A DNA stretch of 64,000 bases from the NCBI GenBank assembly GCA_018970025.1, contig JAGWXF010000004.1, positions 1-64,000 on the forward strand. Direction: 5' to 3'. Shown here in pieces: positions 40,964-51,146 of the stretch (position 1 is the first letter of the stretch; each line of letters starts with the position of its first letter). This DNA comes from Actinomycetales bacterium. GTDB lineage: Bacteria > Actinomycetota > Actinomycetes > S36-B12. Below the pieces are notes generated by a model. The model searched no databases. It worked only from the letters and a program-made list of their open reading frames with translations, and was not told the origin of the DNA. The position numbers were made by a program, and so were the translations under genes.

Positions 40964-42331
40964 ATGCACGACACCATGCACGACGTCATCAATCCCGCCA
41001 ATGAGCAGGTCATCGCAACGGTCCCGTCCACCTCGGCCGAGCAGACCGACGAGGCGATTGCCCGCGCGCGGGCCGCGCTGGCGTCATGGCGGGCCGTCGC
41101 ACCCGGTGACCGCGCTGACCTGCTGCGCCAGCTCTCCAGCATCGTCCGCGAGCGCAATGAGGAGCTTGCCCAGCTCGAGGTCGCCAATGCCGGGCACACC
41201 ATCGGCAACGCCCGATGGGAGGCGAACAACGTCGCGAACGTCCTGAACTACTACGCCGGCGCTCCCGAGCGCCTCTTCGGCCGCCAGATCCCGGTGCCCG
41301 GCGGCATCGACGTGACGTTCAAGGAGCCCGTGGGAGTCGTCGGCATCATCGTCCCGTGGAACTTCCCGATGCCGATCGCGGGCTGGGGCTTCGCACCTGC
41401 CCTTGCGGCCGGATGCACGGTGGTGATGAAGCCGGCCGAGCTCACGCCGCTCACCGCGATCCGGCTCGGCGAGCTGGCCCTGGAGGCAGGCATTCCCGAG
41501 GGCGTGTTCACCGTGCTGCCCGGGAAGGGCTCGGTCGTCGGCCAGCGACTGGTCGACCACCCCGACGTGCGCAAGATCGTCTTCACCGGCTCCACCTCGA
41601 TCGGGGAGAAGGTGATGGCCGACTGTGCCAAGCACATCAAAGCCGTCACCCTGGAGCTCGGCGGCAAGAGCGCGAACATCGTGTTCGCGGACGCCGACCT
41701 GGAGCGCGCTGCGGCAACCGCGCCCTACGGCGTCTTCGACAATGCCGGCCAGGACTGCTGTGCCCGATCGCGGATCCTGGTGCAGCGCAGCGCGTACGAC
41801 CGCTTCATGGAGCTGCTCGAGCCAGCCGTGCAGGGCGTGCGGGTCGGCGACCCGTCAGCCGAGTCGACCGAGATGGGTCCGCTCATCTCCGCCGGGCAGC
41901 TGCAGACCGTGCGGTCCTTCGTCCCCGATGACGCCTCCATCGCCTTCCAGGGCGGCTGCCCGGATGGCCCCGGCTACTGGTTCCCGCCGACCGTGCTGAC
42001 GGGGACGGAGTCCGATCGCGCTTATCGAGAGGAGATCTTCGGACCAGTGGTCGTGGTCGTCCCCTTCGAGGACGAGGCTGATGCGATCCGGATGGCCAAT
42101 GACTCCGAATATGGCCTGTCCGGATCGATCTGGACGCGGGATATCGGCCGTGGCCTGCGAGTCGCCCGCGGCGTGGAGACCGGCAATCTGTCGGTGAACT
42201 CGCACTCCTCGGTTCGCTACTGGACCCCCTTCGGCGGTTTCAAGAAGTCAGGCCTGGGCCGTGAGCTCGGGCCTGATGCGCTCGATGCGTTCACCGAGAC
42301 CAAGAACGTCTTCATCAATACCGAGGATTGA
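40964..42331 (+). CDS. NAD(P)-dependent aldehyde dehydrogenase
   Basis: 455 residues of the ALDH superfamily: VPWNFPMPIAGWGFAPALAAGCTVVMKPAE, FTGSTSIGEKV, LELGGKSANIVFADADL with the general-base Glu, and GQDCCARSRILVQ with the catalytic Cys. It is shorter than most by about 25 N-terminal residues, but all catalytic elements are present. In this cluster it likely oxidises a gamma-glutamylamino aldehyde (PuuC-like role). It could also serve as the missing 2-aminomuconate semialdehyde dehydrogenase of the kynurenine route, though that is less likely by position. CAGGAG lies before ATG 40964. Confidence 0.87.
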   Translation: MHDTMHDVINPANEQVIATVPSTSAEQTDEAIARARAALASWRAVAPGDRADLLRQLSSIVRERNEELAQLEVANAGHTIGNARWEANNVANVLNYYAGAPERLFGRQIPVPGGIDVTFKEPVGVVGIIVPWNFPMPIAGWGFAPALAAGCTVVMKPAELTPLTAIRLGELALEAGIPEGVFTVLPGKGSVVGQRLVDHPDVRKIVFTGSTSIGEKVMADCAKHIKAVTLELGGKSANIVFADADLERAAATAPYGVFDNAGQDCCARSRILVQRSAYDRFMELLEPAVQGVRVGDPSAESTEMGPLISAGQLQTVRSFVPDDASIAFQGGCPDGPGYWFPPTVLTGTESDRAYREEIFGPVVVVVPFEDEADAIRMANDSEYGLSGSIWTRDIGRGLRVARGVETGNLSVNSHSSVRYWTPFGGFKKSGLGRELGPDALDAFTETKNVFINTED

Positions 42332-42339
42332 GAGGGAGT

Positions 42340-43119
42340 ATGAGCGACAGCAAGTGCCGCCGGCTTGAGGGCCGCGTCGCCGTCGTCACCGGTGGCGGCA
42401 GCGGCATCGGCCTGGCGACGGTGCGCAGGTTCGCCGACGAGGGCGCCCGGGTCGTCATCGGCGACCTGGACGCCACGGCGGGTGAGGCCATCGCTGCCGA
42501 GGTCGATGGACTGTTCGTGCGGACGGATGTCACCAGCGCCGATGACGTTGCGGCGATGTTCCGTGCCGCCAAGCAGGCCTACGGCAGCATCGACATCGCC
42601 TTCAACAACGCCGGCATCTCGCCCCCCGACGACGACTCCATCCTCGACACCGGCATCGATGCCTGGCGCCGGGTCCAGGAGGTGAACCTCACCTCGGTGT
42701 ACCTGTGCTGCAAGGAGGTCCTGCCCTACATGCTCGACCAGGGCAAGGGCTCGATCATCAACACGGCGTCATTCGTCGCCACGATGGCTGCGGCAACATC
42801 GCAGATCTCGTACACCGCGTCCAAGGGCGGCGTGCTGGCCATGACCCGCGAGCTCGGCGTGCAGTTCGCCCGCTCGGGCGTGCGGGTCAATGCCCTATCG
42901 CCGGGCCCGGTCAATACGCCCCTGCTCATCGAGCTGTTCGCCAAGGATCCCGAGCGTGCCGCCCGCCGCCTGGTGCATATCCCGCTGGGCCGGTTCGGCG
43001 AGGCCCATGAGATCGCCGCTGCCGTGGCCTTCCTGGCCAGTGACGACTCCTCGTTCATCACCGCATCGAACTTCCTCGTGGACGGCGGCATCTCCGGGGC
43101 CTACGTCACCCCCCTGTAA
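42340..43119 (+). CDS. SDR family oxidoreductase
   Basis: 259 residues. TGGGSGIGLATVRRFADEGARVVIGD binds NAD (Asp at the end of beta-2 favours NAD+ over NADP+), then NNAGIS, the Ser of NTASF and YTASKGG. Its place after the ligase and aldehyde dehydrogenase suggests oxidation of a gamma-glutamylated amino alcohol to the aldehyde, the step before the dehydrogenase. ATG 42340 is preferred over 42328 because of GAGAGGGAG upstream. A large hairpin follows its end. Confidence 0.83.
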   Translation: MSDSKCRRLEGRVAVVTGGGSGIGLATVRRFADEGARVVIGDLDATAGEAIAAEVDGLFVRTDVTSADDVAAMFRAAKQAYGSIDIAFNNAGISPPDDDSILDTGIDAWRRVQEVNLTSVYLCCKEVLPYMLDQGKGSIINTASFVATMAAATSQISYTASKGGVLAMTRELGVQFARSGVRVNALSPGPVNTPLLIELFAKDPERAARRLVHIPLGRFGEAHEIAAAVAFLASDDSSFITASNFLVDGGISGAYVTPL

Positions 43120-43140
43120 CCCTCTGCCGACCCCACCCCT

Positions 43141-43203
43141 GCGCGAGTGGCCAGTTGTCGTCGGTTTTCGACTGAAAACTCGACGACAACTGGCCACTCG
43201 CGC
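43141..43203. terminator. Long near-perfect hairpin between convergent genes
   Basis: Arms 43141-43163 and 43181-43203 pair perfectly over 23 bp (GCGCGAGTGGCCAGTTGTCG start). Inside, GTTTTC and GAAAAC (43164-43169, 43174-43179) add 6 more pairs around GACT. It likely acts as a bidirectional terminator, but its length and inner T/A runs also fit a dispersed intergenic repeat. Confidence 0.8.
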
Positions 43204-43221
43204 GGGGAAAGAGGGGCGGGG

Positions 43222-43941
43222 TCAGTGGGTACTGCGGTAGCGGGTGGCCGCGTCGATGAGGGCACCGAAGATGCCGGCGTCGGCAGTCCGGCGATCCGGG
43301 TGCTCCGGATGCCACTGCACCCCGAGGACGAATGCCCTATCATCATCCTCGCAGGCCTCAATCGTTCCATCGGCCGCTGTCCCGGTCACCTGCAGGCTGC
43401 CGGGGTCGGCGACCGCCTGATGATGCGAAGAGTTGACGATCGTGTCCGTCGTGCCCATGACCGTGGCGATCAGCGAGCCTGGCTCGAACCGGGCCTCGTG
43501 CTCTACGAATGCGCCCGGCACAACGCGATGGACCAGCTCCGAGACGTCCGGCAGGTGCTGATGCAGCGACCCGCCATGAGCGACCGCCATGATCTGCAAC
43601 CCCCGGCAGATCCCCAGCACCGGCAGGTCGCGTTCCCGGGCACCGCGATACAGCTGCAGCTCGGAGGAGTCCCGGGCAACCCGCGGCTCATCGGCCGTCT
43701 CGTGCGATGACTGACGATAGTGACGCGCATCGACATCCGCGCCCCCGACGATGACGAGCGCGTCGAGTCGATCGAGGACGTCGACATCTCCGTCCTCATC
43801 CGGGGGAACCAGCACCACTCGCCCGCCCGCGGCCTGAATCGCATCCACGTACCAGTGCGGCAGGAGCGCAGCTGGCAGCTCCCAGGCACCCCAGCGGGCC
43901 GGCTCGAGGTAGCACGTCAACCCGATCACCGGTCTGCTCAT
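43222..43941 (-). CDS. Gamma-glutamyl-amine hydrolase (class I glutamine amidotransferase fold, PuuD-like)
   Basis: 239 residues. The nucleophile is Cys in GICRGLQIM, and QWHPEH with His and Glu completes the triad. The family cleaves gamma-glutamyl-GABA and similar amides to release glutamate. The gene is opposite to the ligase operon but next to it, and the combination ligase-dehydrogenase-hydrolase supports this role. A ribosome site (GGGAG) precedes ATG 43941. It shares its orientation with the LacI regulator 50 nt upstream, so the two may form an operon. Confidence 0.88.
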   Translation of the reverse strand: MSRPVIGLTCYLEPARWGAWELPAALLPHWYVDAIQAAGGRVVLVPPDEDGDVDVLDRLDALVIVGGADVDARHYRQSSHETADEPRVARDSSELQLYRGARERDLPVLGICRGLQIMAVAHGGSLHQHLPDVSELVHRVVPGAFVEHEARFEPGSLIATVMGTTDTIVNSSHHQAVADPGSLQVTGTAADGTIEACEDDDRAFVLGVQWHPEHPDRRTADAGIFGALIDAATRYRSTH

Positions 43942-43991
43942 CTGCCTGCTCCCGTCATCTCATCCACCCCAGTCCTCATCCAACAGAGCCC

Positions 43992-45035
43992 TCATCCAAC
44001 AGAGCCCTCATCCAACCGAACCGGCGCCGTTGATGCGCGCACGATGAGCTCGGGCCGGAAGATGAACTCATCACGGGGCGCCGGCGTGCCATTGATCTCA
44101 TCGATCAGGGCCTGGACCGCCGACGTCCCCATGGCCACGACTGCCTGGCGGACGGTGGTCAGCGGCGGGTCCGTGAACGCGATCAGCGGGGAGTCGTCGT
44201 AGCCGATGACCGAGGTATCGCCGGGGCAGGACAGGCCTCGCTGGCGAATGGTCCGGATCGCCCCCAGTGCCATGAGGTCGGATCCGCACACGATGGCAGT
44301 GGCCCCGGCCGACAGCAGGTGATGGGCTGCCGCTTGGCCGCCCTCCACGGTGAACAGCGAATGCGAGATCAGCTCCTCCGCGTCCGCGGCCCCCATGCCG
44401 ACGTGCGCCTGCATCGCTGCCAGGTAGCCGGCCCGCTTGCGCACCACGGGTACGAATCGTCCCGGGCCGACCGCCAGGCCAATGCGCACATGGCCCATGG
44501 AGGCCAGGTGCCGGATGGCCAGATCCATCGCGGCCGAGTCGTCGTCGGAGATGAACGGGGCATCGATGCCCTCCGCATAGCCATTCACCAGGACGATGGG
44601 CAGGCCGCGGTCGACGAGGGCTCGATAGCGAGCATGATCGGCCGTGGCATCTGCGTGCATCCCGCTGACGAAGATGATCCCGGCGACTCCGCGCTCCAGC
44701 AGCATCGCGACGTAGTCGTCCTCGTCGACCCCGCCGGGTGTCTGCGTGCACAGCACCGGAGTCAGGCCATGCTGGGCGAGCAGCGGCTCCATCACCTGGG
44801 CGAATGCGGGGAAGATCGGATTGCTCAGCTCCGGGGTGATCAGCCCCACCAGGGCCGACTGCCCGCGCAGCCGGGTCGGCCGCTCGTAGCCCAGGACATC
44901 GAGTGCCGTGAGCACCGACTGACGGGTCGTCGCCGACACCCCCGGCCGGTCATTGAGCACCCGCGACACGGTGGCCTCGCTCACGCCTGCCTGCAGTGCG
45001 ATGCTCGCCAGTGTGGCGCGCGAGGGCTCGGTCAT
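43992..45035 (-). CDS. LacI-family transcription regulator
   Basis: 347 residues. Residues 8-53 are the HTH and hinge: LASIALQAGVSEATVSRVLNDRPGVSATTRQ. The remainder is a periplasmic-binding-protein-like domain (GLITPELSNPIFPAFAQVME, GYAEGIDAPFISDDD, VIGYDDSPLIAFTDPPLTTV). It probably represses the amine/amino-alcohol genes beside it; LacI proteins usually sense sugars, so a nucleoside or sugar ligand is also possible. ATG 45035 is 6 nt after TACAGT, so the transcript is probably leaderless; the open frame to 45179 is not protein-like. Confidence 0.88.
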   Translation of the reverse strand: MTEPSRATLASIALQAGVSEATVSRVLNDRPGVSATTRQSVLTALDVLGYERPTRLRGQSALVGLITPELSNPIFPAFAQVMEPLLAQHGLTPVLCTQTPGGVDEDDYVAMLLERGVAGIIFVSGMHADATADHARYRALVDRGLPIVLVNGYAEGIDAPFISDDDSAAMDLAIRHLASMGHVRIGLAVGPGRFVPVVRKRAGYLAAMQAHVGMGAADAEELISHSLFTVEGGQAAAHHLLSAGATAIVCGSDLMALGAIRTIRQRGLSCPGDTSVIGYDDSPLIAFTDPPLTTVRQAVVAMGTSAVQALIDEINGTPAPRDEFIFRPELIVRASTAPVRLDEGSVG

Positions 45036-45041
45036 CGGTCC

Positions 45042-45047
45042 ACTGTA
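45042..45047 (-). promoter_or_regulatory. Putative -10 element for a leaderless mRNA (gene at 45035)
   Basis: TACAGT on the minus strand, 6 nt, ATG 45035. Confidence 0.5.
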
Positions 45048-45187
45048 GGTGGTGGACGACCCAAAGAGGCCTAGCCTTCGGCTCCCTGGACGGCACCTGC
45101 GGGAGCGGGCTTGCCGGGGGCTTGAGGGATGGGTCATGCTGCCCGCCGACCGATGGCCAGGATCGTCCGCAGCCTGCAAGGAGTGCC

Positions 45188-46411
45188 GTGAGCGCGCAAC
45201 TCGTCTCCCTCCTGGCGATCTGCGCGGTCGCTGGGCTGGTGCCGCTGGTCGTGGGCCTGCTGCGCTGGCGGGTCGCCGAGGCAGTGCTGCTGATCGCCGG
45301 CGGGGTCGTCCTCGGCCCGCAGGTCCTCGGTGTCATCACCGTTGACGAGTCAATCGGCCTGCTGTCCGAGCTTGGGCTGGGGCTGCTGTTCTTCATGGCC
45401 GGGCTGGAGCTCGATCAGCGGTCAGTCCGCGGACGCAGCGGCGCCCTGGCGGCCACCGGGTGGATCGCCTCGATGGCCATTGCACTGGGGCTCACCGGAC
45501 TGCTGGTTGCCAGCGGGGTGGTGCAGGACTGGTTCGGGGTCGCCCTGGCGCTGACGTCGACGGCCCTGGGCACCCTGCTACCGGTGCTGCGCGACGCAGG
45601 CGAGCTCAGGACCCCCTTCGGGACCCTGTTCATGGGCGCGGGCGCCTGGGGCGAGTTCGGGCCGATCCTTGCGATGGCCCTGCTCCTGGGATCGCGCAGC
45701 CACTTCGCCGCGATCGCCAGCCTGCTCGGCTTCGCGCTGATCGCCGCTGTCGTCGCCACGCTGCCACGCCGCTTGATGAACGACGAGGTGCGGCGGCTCC
45801 TGGAGGTCGGTCATCACACCAGTGCCCAGACGGCCTTGCGGCTGACGATGCTCATGATCGTGCTGCTGCTGACCGTCTCCTCGGGATTCGGCCTCGATGC
45901 GGTGCTCGGTGCCTTCATCGCTGGCATCATCGTCGGGCGGTACCTGCCGGACGATGGCGACGCCACCTTGATGTCGAAGGTAGAGGCGATCGCCTTCGGC
46001 TTCTTCATCCCGCTGTTCTTCGTCGTCTCCGGCGCGAAACTCGATGTGCGGTCGATCGCCGCGAATCCCCTGCCCATGCTCGCGTTCTTCGGCCTGCTCC
46101 TGCTCGCCCGCGGCCTGCCCCAGTTCCTGCTCTACCGCAAGGCGATCCCAGGTCTTCGGCAGCGAGCCCGGTTCTCCCTGCTGGTCGCAACCGGGCTGCC
46201 GATCATCGTGGCAGTGACGTCCCTGCAGGTCGACGAGGGGGTGATGCGGCCGACGAATGCGGCTGCGCTCGTCGGAGCCGGCGCACTCTCCGTCCTGGTG
46301 TTCCCGCTGCTGGGGTCGGCGCTGCATCGCCGGCCGAAGCGACCGGCCGTGGACCTGCCGTCAGCGTCGGGCGACGTACGCGGCGTTCAGGGCAATACCG
46401 GCGGCAACTGA
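45188..46411 (+). CDS. Cation:proton antiporter (CPA2/Kef-type)
   Basis: 407 residues with about 12 helices. GLLSELGLGLLFFMAGLELDQR and STALGTLLPVLRD are CPA2 marks; the tail region after GALSVLVFPLLGSAL is short, and no TrkA-N regulatory domain is present. It would exchange Na+ or K+ for protons. GTG 45188 has AAGGAG 5 nt upstream; the open frame further upstream overlaps the LacI gene and is rejected. Its last 17 codons overlap the 3-prime end of rlmB on the other strand by 51 nt, an unusually long convergent overlap. Confidence 0.85.
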   Translation: MSAQLVSLLAICAVAGLVPLVVGLLRWRVAEAVLLIAGGVVLGPQVLGVITVDESIGLLSELGLGLLFFMAGLELDQRSVRGRSGALAATGWIASMAIALGLTGLLVASGVVQDWFGVALALTSTALGTLLPVLRDAGELRTPFGTLFMGAGAWGEFGPILAMALLLGSRSHFAAIASLLGFALIAAVVATLPRRLMNDEVRRLLEVGHHTSAQTALRLTMLMIVLLLTVSSGFGLDAVLGAFIAGIIVGRYLPDDGDATLMSKVEAIAFGFFIPLFFVVSGAKLDVRSIAANPLPMLAFFGLLLLARGLPQFLLYRKAIPGLRQRARFSLLVATGLPIIVAVTSLQVDEGVMRPTNAAALVGAGALSVLVFPLLGSALHRRPKRPAVDLPSASGDVRGVQGNTGGN

Positions 46412-47308
46412 CGCGTTCAGCGACTCGTTGCCGTCGCGCATCGCGATGCGTGCCACCCAGTCGCAGGTCTCGCGCACTAGGCGCGACAGGCCATCGCCCT
46501 CGGAGCCGACCACGATCGCCAGGCGACCGCTGAGAGTGCCCGGCGGCAACTCATCGATCGACTGCCGCCCGTCCGCAGCCAGGCCGACGACCGTGAAGCC
46601 CTCCCGCTGCAATGCCTGGATGCTGCGGGTGAGATTGGTGACCTGCGCTACCCGGACCCGGGAGAGCGCCCCGGCGGATGACTTCCAGGCACCTGCGGTC
46701 ACGCCCGCCGACCGGCGCACCGGGATGACCACGGCATCGGCACCGAAGGCAGCAGCGGAGCGAACCACGGCTCCCAGATTCCGGGGATCGGTGACCCCGT
46801 CGAGAAGGACCAGCAGGCTGCTGTCGGTGACATCAGCCAGATCGGCGTATTCGTAGGCGGGCATTGCCAGGGCCATTCCCTGGTGAACGGCGCCATCGGT
46901 GAGGCGGTCCAGATCGGTACGGGATACCTCCAGGATCGGGATCGACGTCGCCGCCGCGATCTTCAACGCCTCCCGCCACCGCTCATCGGCCTCGGTCCGG
47001 GCCTGGAGGTACAGCGCCTTGGCCGGGACCTTCGCACGCAGGGCCTCGACGACCGGATTGCGCCCTGCCAGGACACTGCCCTCAGCACGACTGGGCTGGC
47101 CCTCGCGTGCCGGGCGGGTCACGGCTGCCTGGCGCTTGGCGGCCGCACGCTCCCTGCGGGCAGCAGGGTGATGGGGGCGATCCTCCGCCTTCGGGGTCGG
47201 GCCCTTGCCCTGCAGGGCCTTGCGCCGCTGGCCACCGGAGCCGACCGTTGCGCCCTTCTTCGTCCCTGGATTGCGCATGGCGCCACGTCGCTGCGAGTTG
47301 CCGGCCAT
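46361..47308 (-). CDS. rlmB: 23S rRNA 2'-O-methyltransferase (TrmH/SpoU family)
   Basis: 315 residues. After a basic N-terminal tail (many Lys/Arg/Ala) come the substrate-binding domain (GRNPVVEALRAK...VHQGMALA) and the SPOUT catalytic domain with LLDGVTDPRNLGAVVRSAAAFGADAVVIP, IVVGSEGDGLSRLVRE and LNASVAAGIALN, the trefoil-knot motifs 1-3. It methylates the ribose of a guanosine in 23S rRNA (Gm2251 type). GGAGG 9 nt before ATG 47308 supports this start. It follows cysS by 4 nt, the same order as in mycobacteria. Confidence 0.9.
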   Translation of the reverse strand: MAGNSQRRGAMRNPGTKKGATVGSGGQRRKALQGKGPTPKAEDRPHHPAARRERAAAKRQAAVTRPAREGQPSRAEGSVLAGRNPVVEALRAKVPAKALYLQARTEADERWREALKIAAATSIPILEVSRTDLDRLTDGAVHQGMALAMPAYEYADLADVTDSSLLVLLDGVTDPRNLGAVVRSAAAFGADAVVIPVRRSAGVTAGAWKSSAGALSRVRVAQVTNLTRSIQALQREGFTVVGLAADGRQSIDELPPGTLSGRLAIVVGSEGDGLSRLVRETCDWVARIAMRDGNESLNASVAAGIALNAAYVARR

Positions 47309-47312
47309 CTGC

Positions 47313-48725
<1,413 letters not shown>

Positions 48726-48731
48726 GATCGA

Positions 48732-48737
48732 AGGCTA
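48732..48737 (-). promoter_or_regulatory. Putative -10 element for a leaderless cysS mRNA
   Basis: TAGCCT on the minus strand, 6 nt, ATG 48725; lies in the 23-nt ispF-cysS gap. Confidence 0.45.
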
Positions 48738-48748
48738 CCCAGGACCGG

Positions 48749-49255
48749 CTAGGAGGCGTAGACGCAGGCGATCGCGATCGCCGCGATCCCCTCGCCACGG
48801 CCCGTCAGGCCCAGCCCGTCGGTGGTCGTGCCGGAGATCCGCACGGGGGCGCCGATGGCCGCGCTCATGACGTCCTGGGCCTCCTCGCGCCGCGTGCCGA
48901 TGCGCGGCCGGTTGCCGATCACCTGCACCGAGCCGTTGCCGATCCGCAGCCCCGCCTCGCGGACCAGGGCAGCAACGTGTGCGAGCAGGCTCACCCCTGA
49001 GGCCTCCGCCCATGCCGGATCGGCCGTGCCGAAGATCGCGCCGAGATCGCCAAGGCCGGCGGCGGCGAGCAGGGCATCGCACAGGGCGTGGGCCGCGACA
49101 TCGGCATCCGAGTGCCCATCGAGACCGACCTCACCGGGCCACAGCAGGCCCCCAAGCCACAGGGCGCGCCCGGGGGCGAAGGCGTGCACGTCGGTACCGA
49201 CCCCGACCAGGGGGATACCCAGCGTTGCAGGGCCCACACCGGAGCCGCCGCTCAT
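48749..49255 (-). CDS. ispF: 2-C-methyl-D-erythritol 2,4-cyclodiphosphate synthase
   Basis: 168 residues. GVGTDVHAF with metal Asp and His, [19 protein letters not shown], and [19 protein letters not shown] are the family marks. It cyclises CDP-ME-2-phosphate in the non-mevalonate isoprenoid pathway. Its ATG overlaps the ispD stop by 4 nt, so the two successive pathway enzymes are co-translated. Confidence 0.96.
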   Translation of the reverse strand: MSGGSGVGPATLGIPLVGVGTDVHAFAPGRALWLGGLLWPGEVGLDGHSDADVAAHALCDALLAAAGLGDLGAIFGTADPAWAEASGVSLLAHVAALVREAGLRIGNGSVQVIGNRPRIGTRREEAQDVMSAAIGAPVRISGTTTDGLGLTGRGEGIAAIAIACVYAS

Positions 49256-49971
49256 CCCAGCCCGCCCGTGGCGCGACGGCGGGCCAGGACTGCCTCGGCC
49301 AGGATCAGGTCGATGGGCCGGGTGACCTTGAAGGCCTCCTCGTGTCCGGCGATGACGTGGACGGTCACGCCGTCCCGCTCGACCAGGCCCGCGTCATCGG
49401 TGGCCGGGTCGGTGTCGCCATCGGCCCGGGCGTGCGCGGCCTGCAGGACCTGCCGGCTGAAACCCTGCGGGGTCTGCACTGCTCGCAGGCGGGAGCGATC
49501 CGGGGTGCCGACGACCTCATCGTGGTCGCCCACCTGCTTGATCGTGTCGACGACCGGCACCGCCGGGACGACGGCAGCGGCGCCCCTGCGAACGGCCGAG
49601 ACGACGGACGTGATCAGCTCGGGCGGCACCAGGGGCCGAGCGGCATCGTGGACGAGGACGACGTCGACATCGCTGGGCAGGGCGAGCAGGGCACGGGCCA
49701 CGGAGTCCTGCCTGGTCTCCCCGCCGCTGACGACGCTGATATCCGATGCGAGCTCCTGCTGCCCCAGCATCGCCTTGACCTCGTCCACCTGGCTGGCAGG
49801 TGCGGCGACCACGATGAGATCGACTGACCGGGATGCCGCCAGGGCGTGCACCGCATGCACGAGCATCGGGGCGCCGCCCAGGCTGCGCAGGGCCTTCGGA
49901 GTGCCGGGGCCGAGCCGCTCGCCGCGACCGGCGGCAGGCACCAGGGCTGCCGTACGTCCCTGGGGACTCAC
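49252..49971 (-). CDS. ispD: 2-C-methyl-D-erythritol 4-phosphate cytidylyltransferase
   Basis: 239 residues. Nucleotide site [12 protein letters not shown] at the N-terminus, [18 protein letters not shown] (metal Asp) and AVQTPQGF...DDAGLVE. It transfers CMP from CTP to MEP. GTG 49971; the carD gene ends 21 nt upstream in the same direction. The order carD-ispD-ispF-cysS-rlmB is that of many actinobacteria including mycobacteria. Confidence 0.95.
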   Translation of the reverse strand: MSPQGRTAALVPAAGRGERLGPGTPKALRSLGGAPMLVHAVHALAASRSVDLIVVAAPASQVDEVKAMLGQQELASDISVVSGGETRQDSVARALLALPSDVDVVLVHDAARPLVPPELITSVVSAVRRGAAAVVPAVPVVDTIKQVGDHDEVVGTPDRSRLRAVQTPQGFSRQVLQAAHARADGDTDPATDDAGLVERDGVTVHVIAGHEEAFKVTRPIDLILAEAVLARRRATGGLG

Positions 49972-49992
49972 GTGAGCAGCCGCACCGCTCGC

Positions 49993-50475
49993 CTAGGAGG
50001 CGAGCACCTCGTCGAGGATGGCCTCGGCCTTGTCCTCGTTGGTCTTCTCGGCCAGTGCCAGCTCGCTCACCAGGATCTGGCGGGCCTTGGCAAGCATCCG
50101 CTTCTCGCCCGCCGACAGGCCCCGCTCGCGCTCCCGCCGCCACAGATCGCGGACGACCTCAGCAACCTTGATCACGTCGCCGGACGCGAGCTTCTCCAGG
50201 TTCGCCTTGTACCGGCGCGACCAGTTCGTCGGCTCCTCGGTGTAGGGCTGGCGCAGGACGTTGAAGACGCGGTCCAGGCCCTCCTGGTTGACGACGTCAC
50301 GGACGCCGACGAGGTCGACGTTGTCGGCCGGAACCCGAACCGTGAGATCCCCCTGGGCGACGCGCAGGACGAGGTACTCGCGATCGACGCCTTTGATAGT
50401 GCGGATCTCGACTGCCTCGATGAGAGCGGCCCCGTGGTGGGGATAGACGACGGTGTCACCGACGTTGAACGCCAT
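49993..50475 (-). CDS. carD: CarD-family RNA polymerase-binding regulator
   Basis: 160 residues. The N-terminal RNAP-interaction domain begins [21 protein letters not shown]; the C-terminal helical DNA-binding part has [19 protein letters not shown], with the conserved Trp that wedges into the -10 bubble, and [24 protein letters not shown]. It stabilises open complexes, notably at rRNA promoters, and is essential in mycobacteria. The frame is open far upstream but ATG 50475, with AAAGGGG before it, is where all homologues start. Confidence 0.95.
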   Translation of the reverse strand: MAFNVGDTVVYPHHGAALIEAVEIRTIKGVDREYLVLRVAQGDLTVRVPADNVDLVGVRDVVNQEGLDRVFNVLRQPYTEEPTNWSRRYKANLEKLASGDVIKVAEVVRDLWRRERERGLSAGEKRMLAKARQILVSELALAEKTNEDKAEAILDEVLAS

Positions 50476-50535
50476 AGAGAGAACCCCTTTCCAGGGCCTG
50501 AGGGTACCACGCAGAGCGACCCTGGACCGTGGGCC

Positions 50536-50543
50536 GATAATCT
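50536..50543 (+). promoter_or_regulatory. Putative -10 element of the LpqE-like gene
   Basis: GATAAT/TAATCT overlap here, 7-9 nt before GTG 50551; no ribosome site, so a leaderless transcript is likely. Confidence 0.5.
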
Positions 50544-50550
50544 GCTGCCC

Positions 50551-51129
50551 GTGACGATGAACCCCTCGCGCGCCCCGCACTCGAAGGCCATGTGGCCCGC
50601 ACGACGCAGCGGCGTCCTGATCGCGGTCACGGCCCTGGCCCTGGCCCCCGTGCTGACGGGATGCTTCAACGGCCCCCGTGCGACCACGATGGTCCAGGCG
50701 ACGCAGAACAGCGGGAACGGGATGCAGGAGTCCATCGGCGGCATCCGCATCGAGAACGCCACCGTTGTCGCCGGCCCGCAGGGGTCGACGACCGGGACCC
50801 TCATCATGAGCGTGTTCAACGACAGCCGGGAGCCCGACACCCTGGTGGGCGTGATGGTCAACGGCACGTCCGCCTACGTCAGTGGAGCGGCGGCCGTCGG
50901 CTCCGGTGTCGAGCTGGCGCCCGGTGCGGCGCTGACCTTCGGCTACCAGGACTCCGACTCGTGGGTCAACTCCTACGACCTGACCGGCACTGCCGGCTCG
51001 TACGTCCCGGTGGAGCTGCAGTTCCAGCGCTCCGGCACCGCCCGCATGAGCGTGCTGATCGTCCCGCCGACCGGCATCTACCAGGGCATCGCGCCGAGCC
51101 CGGCAACCAGGCCGCTCAACCAAGGCTGA
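50551..51129 (+). CDS. LpqE-like lipoprotein
   Basis: 192 residues. The signal segment ends VLTGC, a lipobox, so it should be anchored to the outer leaflet of the membrane. The mature part is an Ig-like sandwich with [29 protein letters not shown] and late [11 protein letters not shown], like the DUF461/PCuAC-related lipoproteins. In mycobacteria LpqE lies divergent from carD, exactly as here. Its role is unknown; related folds bind copper, but no Met/His copper motif is plain. GTG 50551 and ATG 50557 are both possible starts. Confidence 0.72.
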   Translation: MTMNPSRAPHSKAMWPARRSGVLIAVTALALAPVLTGCFNGPRATTMVQATQNSGNGMQESIGGIRIENATVVAGPQGSTTGTLIMSVFNDSREPDTLVGVMVNGTSAYVSGAAAVGSGVELAPGAALTFGYQDSDSWVNSYDLTGTAGSYVPVELQFQRSGTARMSVLIVPPTGIYQGIAPSPATRPLNQG

Positions 51130-51146
51130 CGTCGGGCCGGCGGAGC

